A DNA stretch of 64,000 nt, from the NCBI GenBank assembly GCA_035529895.1, contig DATKVV010000070.1:62001-126000 (forward strand), read 5' to 3'. Under the pieces are notes generated by a model. That model did not search any database. It saw only the letters and a program-made list of their open reading frames with translations, and had not been told where the DNA came from. Origin of the DNA: JAUWKC01 sp035529895 (GTDB taxonomy: Bacteria; Planctomycetota; Phycisphaerae; Sedimentisphaerales; Anaerobacaceae). A program made the translations under genes and the position numbers. Below are positions 1-10,533 of the stretch, one piece after another (the stretch's first letter is position 1; every line of letters begins with the position of its first letter).

Positions 1-823
1 ACTGATATAAATTCATCGAGTCATAATAGCCAATGGGGTCCGGCTGGAGGAATCGGCCGGTGTAATAGTCGTAGTAGCGGGCGCGGTAGTAATAGAGGCC
101 GGTTTCATCGTCATATCTGCGACCTGTAAACAGGTAAGGATTGCCCACAGAGCTGGTTTTGTTCGGCTCGCCGAAGACATCGTAGGAATACCGCTCGATG
201 ATTTCCTTATTCTCATTTGAAAGAGCTATTACGGAACCCAGCCCGTCAAAGTGATAATAATAGACCGCGTTGTTGTCCGCAACATCTATCATACATATCG
301 GCTCATCAATGCCGGGGCCGTAAACGAATTTCCTCAATAAATCGTCGTTTTCGCCGTACTCGGCAATCACCTGGTCGCCGTCGTAGGCGTATTTTGTCGT
401 TACATCCGGCGGGCCGTACACGGTTTTGGATATGCGCCTTCCCTGATAATCGTACTTGTAGGAGGCAACAGGCTGGTCGCTTTGGTTATTTACATCGGTG
501 AGGCGGTTCTCACAGTCGTAATAGTACTTGTACTGCCCGTCGTCGTTCAGGTTGCCGTTCCTGTCGTAATAGTAACTCGTCTGACTGCCCTGCGGCCCGA
601 CCGCTGTATATTGATTCAGACATTTGGTGTCATAGAGGTTGTCTTTAGGGGATTTGCCTATGCGAAAATCAGGTTCTATTTTTCCCCAAAAGCTATTACT
701 TTTCACAGGTTGTGATGGAAGGTCGGGCCAGGATTGTCCCCGATGGGGGTTCGGCTTCAAATAACGGTTCCGGCAGGGAGGACGGGACAAACAACAAATT
801 AGCTGTGAAAACACCAATGGCTT
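1..823 (-). CDS. RHS repeat-associated core protein, fragment
   Basis: Read on the minus strand, this open frame contains YD-repeat segments (YYYDRNGNL, YKYDYQGRR, YHFDGLGS) followed by the diagnostic RHS core (TGRRYDDETGLYYYRARYYD, then GRFLQPDPIG). RHS proteins are large secreted or cell-surface proteins whose C-terminal tips are often toxins or adhesive modules. The tip itself lies beyond the left edge. Upstream the frame stays open only to an in-frame TAA at 824-826, and the first ~40 codons do not look like RHS. No ATG with a ribosome binding site is visible; a GTG lies at 704-706. Either the 5' part was lost or moved by recombination, or this is a displaced C-terminal cassette. The family call is secure; intactness is doubtful. 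Confidence 0.72.
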
Positions 824-1074
824 TTACAGCAGTGGCAAATACGTTTATTCCGGCGCCCAGAGGCAATGGTGCGCACGCCGGTATGAGGATGCCGATTCGA
901 AGAAATGAGCGCCGCGGTCCGCTTTCCGTCCCTCCAAGCCCAACACCAAAAGAAGCGACGTATTTGCTGATACTGCGGCAGCGGCTAATCGTGACCTCAC
1001 CCGCGCCGAAGATTGTTGCGTCTTCACCGCTTCTTCCAAAGCCTGTTCGTTGAGAACAGGGACCAGGGGAGATT

Positions 1075-4000
1075 ATGCAGGTAACAAGACCACTGAGGGC
1101 AGGTTGGTTTGCTTCGCTGGTTCCCATCGTTCTACTGGCGGGCCTGCCGGCCATAACGCTCCACGCAGCAACCTTCTACGTCGATCCGGTTATTGGGGAC
1201 CCCAACAATGACGGAAGCTACGAGAGCCCCTGGAGAACGTTACAGGAAGTTTTCGACAATGACCTGATTGAAACGCGGGTTTATGAAACCACCCCCTACT
1301 CGCCCAATACGCCTCTGATAACAAGGAATCCAGGCGCCCCCGTTAAAGCGGGAGACACCATATTACTAAGGTCGGGTTACCACGGCGCCGTGTGGTTTCG
1401 GGGCGGCTTTAACGCGGATTACATAACGATTGCGGCACAGGAAGGGCACACGCCGTATCTTAAGAAAGTTCAGTTGTCCGCCGTCAGCAAGTGGATTCTG
1501 CGCGGTTTGACGATAAGCCCCGAGTTTGCCCCGCCCCTCGAAAAGACCATCCTCATATTCATTGAATCGCATGCATACCACGGAGCAAGCTACAACGTCA
1601 TTATTGAGAATAACAATGTTTTTACTGTTCAGGACTCTTCAACCTGGGACGCAAACGATTGGAATACGCTCTCCAGCACGGGAATACGCGTTGACGGTCC
1701 GAATTCGATTATACGCAATAATACCTTGAAAAACGTCGACTTTGGCATAGTCATCGAAGGAGCCAACACTTTAGCCGAGTACAACACAATTGAGCGCCTC
1801 GCCGGAGACGGCATTACCGGAGGGGCGGACAATATCACTCTACAGTTTAACCTGATTAAGAATTTCTATCGGGTAAATAACAATCATGGTGACGGGATAC
1901 AGTTTCACCGTGGCCTTAATCCCGATAGAATCCCGATGAAGAACTGTGTCCTTAGAGGAAATGTCATAATTAGTAATGACCCGGAGGTTGACAGCCCTTT
2001 AATCCACAGTCCTCAGGGAATAGGATGTTTTGACCCCGGAATGTACATTGACTGGCTTGTCGAAAATAACATCGTGCTGGTGCAGCATTTTCACGGGATT
2101 GCCATCTTTGGCGGCGAAAATTGCGTCATAGTCAACAATATCACATGCGACCCGACAGGAAAGTATCTTGCGTGGATAAGCCTCGGCGAAACCGGCAAAA
2201 ACACTGTCGTCAGAAACAATTTGTCAAGGTACTTTGACCTTGCAGGCGAGAATATAACCATAGACCACAACATAGACATCGACGACTACGGCCCCGATGC
2301 GCTGTTTATTGATTACCAAAATCATGATTTAAGGCACAAGGTAGGCAGTCCCGCAATTGACGCCGCCAGCGCTGATTTGGCGCCCGGCATCGACATTGAC
2401 CTCAAATCAAGACCTTTGGGACCAGGCTACGATATAGGAGCCTATGAGTTTGCCGCCGTATATGTAAGCGCAAGTTCTCCGAACGACCCCGGCTCCGGAA
2501 CACAACAGGACCCCTACAGGCATCTGCAGGATGGTATCGACGCGGCCCAAAAGGGGTATCTTGTTCCGGTTGCCGCAGGTACATACAACGAATCTATAAC
2601 AATAAGTGACGATATTTGCCTCTGGGGTGGTTACGACCCCAACGGCTGGGAAGCGCCGACCGACCCGAATGTTTACAAGACCATTATTGATGCCAATGGC
2701 CTGAATGATTCGGCGGTCCACTTTATAAACGCAAAGGCGGTCATCGGTGGTTTCACTATCACAAACGGTCTGGCTGAAAACGGCGGCGGCATTTACTGCC
2801 GGGACAGCAGTCCAAAAATTAAAAACTGCACAATAACCGGCAACAGCACCGTTGCCGGCCTTGACAGCCTGGAAGTGCCGACTCCCGGAGCAGATGGCGC
2901 AGGTATATATTGTCGTTCTTCCGCGCCATTAATAAAAAACTGTATAATAACGAATAACACAACCGGCAGAGGAGGTAAAGGACAGGCCGGAGCAAATGGC
3001 GGTAATGGCGCAGGTGTTTACTGTACAGATTCCCGCCCTGTAATCGTAAACTGTGTAGTCCGCGGCAATCACACGGGAAATGGAGGATTCGGGCAAAACA
3101 CAGGCGGCGCAGGCGGAAGCGGCGCAGGCATTTATTGTGACAGTTCAACCGATGCAACAATCATCAACTGCACAATTACAGCAAACATAACAGGCAACGG
3201 CGCGGTGGGCCCCTATAATTTAAGCGGCGACGGCGGGGACGGCGCGGGCATATACGGCTGTTTGGGAAAAATCAGGAACTGTAAAATTGTTGCAAACAAA
3301 ACCGGCTGTGGCGCCCTCGCTCCCACTCTCCCCGATAGAAGAGCCGGCAATGGCGGGTCGGGTGCGGGCGTTTTCGCCTCTTCTTCGTTGACTATCGCCA
3401 ATTGTACGATTGTCAACAACACCACTGGAATCGACGGTACCGGCGGTGTCTGGGGAATCGTTGGATTGCAGGGTGACGGTGCTGGCATTTGCGCCGACGA
3501 CGCCACCATAATTACCAATACTATTGTCTGGAAAAACTCGCCGGACCAGTTGGCGGGACAAGACTGCAACAATGTTACCTATTGCGACATTTATGACGGT
3601 GCATGCAGCGGCCAAATCGGCACTATTTCGTTTGACCCGCTGTTTGTTGATCCCAATGGCCCGGACGGCGACCCCAACACTTGGCAAGATAACGACTATC
3701 GCTTATTATCCATTTCGCCGTGTATTGATGCTGGCGACCCCAGCTCCGATTACAGTAACGAGCCGCAGCCCAACGGCAACCGCATCAATATGGGCGTTTG
3801 CGGCAACAGCACGCAGGCGACTATCAGCACACTCGACTTCGACGGCGACGGTATCACCAACCCCTGGGAGATTTACTGGCGGCTCAATCCCCACAGCAGC
3901 GATACCGACAGCGACGGTCTGTCCGACGACTATGAGGTCTGCTACGACGGCGACTGTAACACCTACCACCCATACGACCCCTGCACAGGCGCCGGCGCCG

Positions 4001-7000
4001 ACCTTAACGCCGATTCCAACGACACCGACGCCGACGGAATGCCCGATGACTGGGAGCTGCTTTATACCGGCTGCCTGGGCCCGCTTAACAAAAACGACGC
4101 CGGCTCGGACTGCGACGGCGACGGCTACACCAACCTGCAGGAGTATACACGAGGCTCTCTGCCGGACTCCGCGGACTCACTGCCGCAGCCGCTTATCTTC
4201 TATGTGGACGATGACGCCAACGGCCTCAGTGACGGCCTGAGCTGGCCCGATGCTTACAACTACCTTCAGGATGCCCTGTCGGTCGCCTTAAGAGGCGACC
4301 AGGTCTGGGTGGCAGGAGGCGTTTATAGGCCCGATGAAGGCCGGGGCCTCACAAAGGGCGACCGCCGGATGAGCTTCATGCTCAAAGAGGGCGTTCCCCT
4401 CAGGGGCGGCTTTGCCGGAGTAACTGCGCCAGACCCCAACGACCGGAACTTTACCTTATACGAAACTACTCTCAGCGGCGACCTCAACGGCGACGATGAG
4501 CCGAACTTCGCCAACAATACCGAAAACAGCTGCCACGTCGTCACCGCCGGCGGCGTCGACTTCACCGCTGTCCTCGAAGGCTTCACTATTACAGCCGGCA
4601 ATGCCAACAGCCCCGACCCGAACTACACCTGCGGCGGCGGTATTTATAACATCTCCGCCCGACCAATAATCGCCGATTGCATAATTAGTTACAACCACGC
4701 CCAGGATAAAGGTGCCGGCATCCGCAATTATTACAGCAGCCCGATACTGCTCAACTGCACCCTCAGCGGCAACCACGCCGGCATTACAGGCGGGGCAGTC
4801 TTCAATGAAGGCAGCGTCCCGACCCTGACCAACTGCACCTTCAGCGGCAACATGGCCCCCGATGGAAACGCCCTGGCCTGCGATTCCTACCAGCAGTTGT
4901 ATCCGAGCGATGTGGAGATAACCAACTGCATCCTGTGGGACGGCGGCAACGAGCTATCGAACAAAGACGCCTCAATCATCTCTATCAGCTATAGCTGCAT
5001 CCGCAACTGGACCGAAGGCGGCACAGGAAATATCGCCGACGACCCCTGCTTCGCAGACCCCAATAACGACGACTATCATTTGAGGTCGGAAGCGGGCAGA
5101 TGGGATCCTGTCGCACAAAGCTGGGTTCTTGATACTGTCACCAGTCCGTGTATCGACGCGGGTGATCCGAATTCAGATTGGACCGGAGAATTATGGCCAC
5201 ACGGCTCGTTAATCAATATGGGCGCTTATGGCGGCACTCCTGAGGCAAGCCTGTCAGTAGTCGTTTTTATGGTTAATTTCCAGCCGGCAGGTTCACCGGT
5301 TCCGCCAGGATACGAGGTGGACAGCGGCGACCTATACGGCAACCGCAGCAGCGGCCTGACATACGGCTGGAACCAGGCCAATTATGCAACTCGCGACCGC
5401 CAAGCAAACCCCGACCAGTGGTACGATACGATGAACCATCTGCAAAAGTCCGGCAACCGAACCTGGGAAATCGAGTTGGCAAATGGCACGTACAGCGTGT
5501 ACCTTCTCTGCGGCGACCCCGCGGCCACCGACCAGATAAACACAATGAACATCGAAGGCACAGTGGCGCCCGACCCCGACGGCCAGAACCACTTTGACGA
5601 GTACAGCGTGGATGTCGACGCAATTGACGGCCGTCTGACCGTCAAACCGGCTGCGGACCCGGTCAACTCGAAAGTCTGCTTCATCGAGATTACGGGCCAG
5701 ATCGAAAGATCGCTATATGTCGATAACGATGCGCCGGGCGACCCTGAACCGAACAACCCGCATGTCAGCGACCCTGACGAAGACGGGAGCCTTGACCATC
5801 CCTTCGATATGATTGGGGAAGCGATAGACTACGCTGTTGACGGCGACGTCATCATAGTATTAGAAGGTATCTATTATGAGAATATCTGCTACAATGGCAA
5901 AAATATCATCTTGACCGGCATCGACCCATGTAATTCCGAAATAGTTTCAAACACAATTATTGATGGCAACAGCAATGGCTCGGTCGTCACCTTCGCAAAT
6001 GGCGAGGATCCTAACTGTTTGATCACTGGTTTCACTATCACAAACGGTTATGCGGTAGATGGTGGTGGCATTTACTGCAGCAACTCTTCTCCGACGATTG
6101 GCAATTGTGTAATTACCCGAAACATAGCTGAGAACCTCCAGTCTGACAGTTACGGTGGAGGCATGTATAACGATGCCGGCAACCCGACGCTGACCAACTG
6201 CACCTTCAGTGGAAACTTGCTGGGAGCTGACTACTCCTCCGGCGGAGGCATGTATAACCGTGGAGGCAACCCGACACTGACCAACTGTACATTCAGCGAG
6301 AACGCGGCCGATGCCAGCGACGAAGCCTATGGTGGAGGTGTATGCAACGACTCCGGCAGCCTAACACTCACCAATTGCACGTTTAAAGGCAACTCGACCC
6401 ATTCGGACCAAGCTAGCCCAGGTGGCGGGATGCATAACGCCGGCCAAGCTGCTCTAATCGGCTGTGAGTTTGCCGGAAACATATCTTTTTGCGGGCAAGC
6501 TTATGCCGATGGTGCCGGATTTTACAACTGTGGTATCGCAGAAATGACTGGTTGTAGGCTGAAAGCTAACCAATCTTATGCCACCACTTACTCTTTTGGT
6601 GGGGGAGTCTACAACGAAGGCAGCATGTGCCTAAGCAACTGCCTGCTGGTGGGCAATTCAATCAACCTTGGGGATGGTGGTTACGGCGGCGGAGTCTACA
6701 ACACAGGCAGCATGACTTTAGCAAATTGCACGCTAAGTGAAAACTCAGTAAACGGCGATTATAAGCTCTATGGTGGGGGCATTTGTACTTATGGGAGCAC
6801 GACGGTGAACAACTGCATCCTGTGGGCCAACAGCGATATGGACGGCATGGTCGAGTCATCCCAGATACGAGTACGAGCAGGCTCGCCGGTTGTCAACTAC
6901 AACTGCATTCACGGCTGGACAGGCAGTTTCGGTGGAATCGGCAACATGGGGGACGACCCATGCTTTGCCGACCCGTGCAACGGTGATTTTCACTTGTTGT

Positions 7001-9129
7001 CAGAAGCCGGACGCTGGGACCCAAACATAGAAGAGTGGGTCTATGACGGCGTAACGAGCCCATGTATTGACGCCGGTGATCCCAATGATCCGAATTGGAT
7101 GAATGAATTATGGCCTCACGGCAGACAAATCAATATGGGTGCCTACGGCGGAACACCAGAGGCGAGCATGTCGCTATCAACAGTCGGAAATATAGCTGAT
7201 TTGAATAATGACGGCGTTGTTGACTGGCGCGACCTGTACTGTATGTGCGGCTGCTGGTGTGCGGAGCAGAAATTGTTGGCCGCAGACCTTGACCGTAATG
7301 GGTTAGTGGCCCTTGGCGACTTTGCCATATTCGCGGAGAATTGGTGCGTATCGGTGGAAGAAGGCCTGGTGGGCTATTGGAAATTTGAGGATGGAAACGG
7401 CACTACTGCCTTGGATTCGTCTGGCCACCAAAACACAGGGTCGCTAATCGGTGGGCCGGTCTGGACTTCCAGCAGGTTTAACGGAGCCTTGCGTTTTGAT
7501 GGAATTGACGACGCCGTTGAAATCGGCGCCGGCGAACTGGATGCCAACTGCGGCACTATCTCGTTGTGGGCCTATCCCGAAGGGTTTTCCGCAACCCCAC
7601 ACTATCTGTTTGGCCATACTCTCACCACCGACCCCTGGAGCGACCGCATCCAGCTATATGCAGGCGACCAAAGCGGCAATCTTACTCTGGGCCTCGGTGA
7701 CTCGCATTTCCTCCACACGAATATCCAAACTCTGGAAATTCATAAGTGGTACCATATATGCCTTACTTGGAACGAAAATGCTTACGTAGTTTACGTAAAC
7801 GGCACGCCAAAAGCGAACGGCTCCTATGCAGGTCTGTCTGCATTGGCATCCTTTGCCGACATTGGAAATGACGGCAGCACCAAGTACCGCAATGAGTCTT
7901 TCAACGGTGTCATCGATGAAGTTCGCGTGTACAATCGTGCTCTCGGTGCCGGTGAAATCTCGGAGCTTTGGGCGAGCGCACAGGCAAAACTTGACGAACT
8001 GGTGCCCGGCGCTCTGGATTTTTCGCAGAACCAGTTAGCTGATACGGTCGCCAGCATTACCACTACCGAGTACCCCATGTACACGGTTTCTTATTCGAGC
8101 TGGTATATAACCGGCGCCAACCGTTGGAGCAGCGGCTTCTTCCCGGGGTGTCTGTGGAGAATGTACGAGTTGAACAGCGATCCGAATTATCGCAACTGGG
8201 CTGAGAGCTGGACAGCCGGCTTAGAAGGCCAGGCCACTGCCAACCCTACTCAGGACCTTGTGTTCATGATATATAACACCTTTGGCACAGGTTACCGCCT
8301 GACCGCCAATGCGGCTTATAAGAATGTCGTGCTGCAGGCGGCTCAGACTGTGGCCGAACAATGCTACAACCCCAATATTGGTGCCATAGTAGCGGGCTGG
8401 GGGAGCTTCAAGTATTCTGTAAACATCGACAGTATGATGACTACAGAACTTCTCTTTTGGGCATCTAAGAACGGCGGCCAAGCAGGATGGTACGATATGG
8501 CCTTAAGCCACGCTTACAGGACAAGGCAAGACCATGTTCGCCCGGATGGAAGCACGTATCAATACGTCGATTACGACGCCAACACGGGCGATTTAATAAG
8601 CAGGTCTGCATGGCAAGGCTACTCTGTCGAATCGACCTGGTCCAGAGGGCAGGCTTGGGCAATATATGGTTTCACAGTGGCTTATCGCCAGACAGGGGAC
8701 GCCAACTTCCTGGAAACCGCCAAAAAAGCGGCCGATTACTTCATTGATAACCTCCCGGCCGACAGCGTCCCGTACTGGGACTTCAACGCGCCGGGCATCC
8801 CCGACACGGAAAAAGACACATCAGCCGCGGCTGTCGCAGCCTCCGGACTTTTCGAATTGAGCACGCTCGTCGGCGACCCTGCTTCCCGGCAAAAGTATTA
8901 TGACGCAGCCTGCAGAATCTTGGTGTCACTTTGCACTATAGAACCTTACGGCGGATATTTGGCGGAAGACAAAAATGGCAACCGCCTGAGCAGCGGCATT
9001 CTCCTGCACGGATGTTACCACCACCATGACGCCGCCGCCCCCGGCAGTGTGTTCGATGAAAGTCTGGTCTGGGGCGACTATTATCTTGTCGAAGCCCTCC
9101 TGCGCTACCGGCTAATCACCGCCCACTAA
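1075..9129 (+). CDS. Giant secreted beta-helix/malectin-like/dockerin/LamG/GH88 protein
   Basis: This 2684-residue protein has an N-terminal signal peptide (about residues 1-31) and starts behind GGGGAG. Approximate order: right-handed beta-helix 33-458; second beta-helix with POMP-like repeats (GGGIYC...IKNCTITGN) 459-920; aspartate-rich TSP3-like calcium repeats (DTDSDGLSDD) 920-1033; third helix 1040-1395; malectin-like carbohydrate-binding segment 1396-1542; fourth helix with many LTNCTFSGN repeats 1546-2035; dockerin-like repeats (DLNNDGVVDWRD, DLDRNGLVALGD) 2038-2092; LamG 2093-2304; GH88-type (alpha/alpha)6 barrel 2305-2684. In the barrel both acidic positions used by unsaturated glucuronyl hydrolases appear retained (D2394 in TQDLVFM, D2452 in NIDSMM), with STWSRGQAW nearby. 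Inferred role: bind and lyse an acidic polysaccharide and hydrolyse the unsaturated uronyl products. Lyase activity of the helices is not shown by sequence alone. Confidence 0.9.
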   Translation: MQVTRPLRAGWFASLVPIVLLAGLPAITLHAATFYVDPVIGDPNNDGSYESPWRTLQEVFDNDLIETRVYETTPYSPNTPLITRNPGAPVKAGDTILLRSGYHGAVWFRGGFNADYITIAAQEGHTPYLKKVQLSAVSKWILRGLTISPEFAPPLEKTILIFIESHAYHGASYNVIIENNNVFTVQDSSTWDANDWNTLSSTGIRVDGPNSIIRNNTLKNVDFGIVIEGANTLAEYNTIERLAGDGITGGADNITLQFNLIKNFYRVNNNHGDGIQFHRGLNPDRIPMKNCVLRGNVIISNDPEVDSPLIHSPQGIGCFDPGMYIDWLVENNIVLVQHFHGIAIFGGENCVIVNNITCDPTGKYLAWISLGETGKNTVVRNNLSRYFDLAGENITIDHNIDIDDYGPDALFIDYQNHDLRHKVGSPAIDAASADLAPGIDIDLKSRPLGPGYDIGAYEFAAVYVSASSPNDPGSGTQQDPYRHLQDGIDAAQKGYLVPVAAGTYNESITISDDICLWGGYDPNGWEAPTDPNVYKTIIDANGLNDSAVHFINAKAVIGGFTITNGLAENGGGIYCRDSSPKIKNCTITGNSTVAGLDSLEVPTPGADGAGIYCRSSAPLIKNCIITNNTTGRGGKGQAGANGGNGAGVYCTDSRPVIVNCVVRGNHTGNGGFGQNTGGAGGSGAGIYCDSSTDATIINCTITANITGNGAVGPYNLSGDGGDGAGIYGCLGKIRNCKIVANKTGCGALAPTLPDRRAGNGGSGAGVFASSSLTIANCTIVNNTTGIDGTGGVWGIVGLQGDGAGICADDATIITNTIVWKNSPDQLAGQDCNNVTYCDIYDGACSGQIGTISFDPLFVDPNGPDGDPNTWQDNDYRLLSISPCIDAGDPSSDYSNEPQPNGNRINMGVCGNSTQATISTLDFDGDGITNPWEIYWRLNPHSSDTDSDGLSDDYEVCYDGDCNTYHPYDPCTGAGADLNADSNDTDADGMPDDWELLYTGCLGPLNKNDAGSDCDGDGYTNLQEYTRGSLPDSADSLPQPLIFYVDDDANGLSDGLSWPDAYNYLQDALSVALRGDQVWVAGGVYRPDEGRGLTKGDRRMSFMLKEGVPLRGGFAGVTAPDPNDRNFTLYETTLSGDLNGDDEPNFANNTENSCHVVTAGGVDFTAVLEGFTITAGNANSPDPNYTCGGGIYNISARPIIADCIISYNHAQDKGAGIRNYYSSPILLNCTLSGNHAGITGGAVFNEGSVPTLTNCTFSGNMAPDGNALACDSYQQLYPSDVEITNCILWDGGNELSNKDASIISISYSCIRNWTEGGTGNIADDPCFADPNNDDYHLRSEAGRWDPVAQSWVLDTVTSPCIDAGDPNSDWTGELWPHGSLINMGAYGGTPEASLSVVVFMVNFQPAGSPVPPGYEVDSGDLYGNRSSGLTYGWNQANYATRDRQANPDQWYDTMNHLQKSGNRTWEIELANGTYSVYLLCGDPAATDQINTMNIEGTVAPDPDGQNHFDEYSVDVDAIDGRLTVKPAADPVNSKVCFIEITGQIERSLYVDNDAPGDPEPNNPHVSDPDEDGSLDHPFDMIGEAIDYAVDGDVIIVLEGIYYENICYNGKNIILTGIDPCNSEIVSNTIIDGNSNGSVVTFANGEDPNCLITGFTITNGYAVDGGGIYCSNSSPTIGNCVITRNIAENLQSDSYGGGMYNDAGNPTLTNCTFSGNLLGADYSSGGGMYNRGGNPTLTNCTFSENAADASDEAYGGGVCNDSGSLTLTNCTFKGNSTHSDQASPGGGMHNAGQAALIGCEFAGNISFCGQAYADGAGFYNCGIAEMTGCRLKANQSYATTYSFGGGVYNEGSMCLSNCLLVGNSINLGDGGYGGGVYNTGSMTLANCTLSENSVNGDYKLYGGGICTYGSTTVNNCILWANSDMDGMVESSQIRVRAGSPVVNYNCIHGWTGSFGGIGNMGDDPCFADPCNGDFHLLSEAGRWDPNIEEWVYDGVTSPCIDAGDPNDPNWMNELWPHGRQINMGAYGGTPEASMSLSTVGNIADLNNDGVVDWRDLYCMCGCWCAEQKLLAADLDRNGLVALGDFAIFAENWCVSVEEGLVGYWKFEDGNGTTALDSSGHQNTGSLIGGPVWTSSRFNGALRFDGIDDAVEIGAGELDANCGTISLWAYPEGFSATPHYLFGHTLTTDPWSDRIQLYAGDQSGNLTLGLGDSHFLHTNIQTLEIHKWYHICLTWNENAYVVYVNGTPKANGSYAGLSALASFADIGNDGSTKYRNESFNGVIDEVRVYNRALGAGEISELWASAQAKLDELVPGALDFSQNQLADTVASITTTEYPMYTVSYSSWYITGANRWSSGFFPGCLWRMYELNSDPNYRNWAESWTAGLEGQATANPTQDLVFMIYNTFGTGYRLTANAAYKNVVLQAAQTVAEQCYNPNIGAIVAGWGSFKYSVNIDSMMTTELLFWASKNGGQAGWYDMALSHAYRTRQDHVRPDGSTYQYVDYDANTGDLISRSAWQGYSVESTWSRGQAWAIYGFTVAYRQTGDANFLETAKKAADYFIDNLPADSVPYWDFNAPGIPDTEKDTSAAAVAASGLFELSTLVGDPASRQKYYDAACRILVSLCTIEPYGGYLAEDKNGNRLSSGILLHGCYHHHDAAAPGSVFDESLVWGDYYLVEALLRYRLITAH

Positions 9130-9140
9130 CAGCTTGCCCC

Positions 9141-10364
9141 TTATTCACCCCGTGCCTCTGAGGTTCTCGCCCCATCGCCGGCTGCATCGTATCTGAGCAG
9201 TTGAGAACCTAATTCCACAGCCGCAATTCTTCTAATCGCTCTGTCCTTTTCGTAAGGACTTATCCGACTCCGTTCCACAGCTTTTCTCAAAGTCGCTATG
9301 GTCCTGTCGTATGTCGCGCGGTCAACCGCGTAAGGTGTCCCGTCTTTGCCCCCATGAGCAAATGAGTACCGTGCCGGATCCTCGTACGAAGGCTTTGCCC
9401 CGTAAATTACCTCGCCCACCAGAGCCAGTGCCCTGACCGTCTTGGGCCCCACCCCTTCTGTGGCCAACAGTCTTTCGTAATTCTCAGGCCTCCTGTCACA
9501 CAGTTTGTGCAGAATCTTTTCCAGGTACCGGCTGCGGGAAAAATCTTCGCACACAACAGGATGTGCCCTGAATTCGGTGTCTTCCAGCTCTAAAAGCGTA
9601 AGTTGCCGGCCTTTGTGCTTCAGGCTGACCATTTTACTTAAGTCAGATGAGTGTTTCCGCAGAACTTCGATGTCTCTCATCAGCGAATGGTATCCCGATG
9701 AGACAAAATCCACGCTGAGCCCTCTGGTTTGTTCGCTCTCCAGAGCCGTAAGATTCAACGACGGCCGCCGTTCCGCCCCGGTGACAATACCCGTATGAGG
9801 CTCGCAGACAAGATCCTCTATATTCTCGGAAAACCAGTGATAGCGACGCGCCGAAACATTCGCCGGGTTCATCCCCTGCTGCACCACGGCCCAGGCGCCG
9901 CTTCCGGAAAAAAAGAAACTGTGGTGATAGATTTGATATCCGTCCTGGATGAGCGAGCTGTCCACCTTCGCGCTCATGCGGGAATTATAGACCAGGTTAT
10001 TAACGCACCTGTCCGGCAAACTCAGTCTGTCACCCCAGCCGGCGATTTCCTCAGGGGTCTTGCGCGACGTTTTTCCCTTGCCCCCGCAGATAAAGATGCC
10101 CAGCTCCTTTTCCCGCTTACGGATAGCCTCCTTCAGAGCGGCGGTAAGTATCGTGGTAAGGCCGGATGCATTCCAATCGAATGCCAGGACCGTACCCAAC
10201 GACTGAAACCAGACCGGGTCCGCAATCCTGTGGATGAATTCATCGGGGCCGAACTCATCCACAAGCGCCCCGGTCATCTCGCGCCCGAGCTTTACCATTC
10301 TTTGAAACAGCCACCTCGGGCATGTTCCCGTATCGAGAGTGAATGTAGCTATTCCCCTTTCCAT
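9141..10364 (-). CDS. DUF763 family protein
   Basis: The 407-residue product opens MERGIATFTLDTGTCPRWLF, the typical start of DUF763 proteins, and has the usual family length. A central region GPKTVRALALVGEVIYG resembles a helix-hairpin-helix DNA-binding element, as in some DNA glycosylases, so a nucleic-acid role is possible but unproven. It converges on the giant secreted gene, with 11 bp between stop codons, and lies downstream of lepA on the same strand across a 169-bp gap. No substrate or reaction is known for the family. Confidence 0.85.
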   Translation of the reverse strand: MERGIATFTLDTGTCPRWLFQRMVKLGREMTGALVDEFGPDEFIHRIADPVWFQSLGTVLAFDWNASGLTTILTAALKEAIRKREKELGIFICGGKGKTSRKTPEEIAGWGDRLSLPDRCVNNLVYNSRMSAKVDSSLIQDGYQIYHHSFFFSGSGAWAVVQQGMNPANVSARRYHWFSENIEDLVCEPHTGIVTGAERRPSLNLTALESEQTRGLSVDFVSSGYHSLMRDIEVLRKHSSDLSKMVSLKHKGRQLTLLELEDTEFRAHPVVCEDFSRSRYLEKILHKLCDRRPENYERLLATEGVGPKTVRALALVGEVIYGAKPSYEDPARYSFAHGGKDGTPYAVDRATYDRTIATLRKAVERSRISPYEKDRAIRRIAAVELGSQLLRYDAAGDGARTSEARGE

Positions 10365-10533
10365 AACACAAAGTCTATCCGCAAACTGTCAGCCGGTCAA
10401 CGCCGCTCTGCAAGCTGGAAAAACGCCGTTGAAGCTGCCTGTGGTCTTCAACCGCCCCGTTCATATCTTCGGCTCGCTTACGAATCCGCCGCCTCTGATT
10501 GGACCGGCTGGAAAGTCCCGAGCGGGGAAAAAC

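Noticed and set aside
696..1154. Minus-strand 152-codon frame and overlapping frames between the RHS fragment and the giant gene
   Set aside because: Low-complexity, overlaps the giant gene start, no ribosome binding site or family match.
3524..4240. 238-codon frame inside the giant secreted gene
   Set aside because: Thr/Pro/Ala-rich shifted reading of the Asp-rich calcium repeats.
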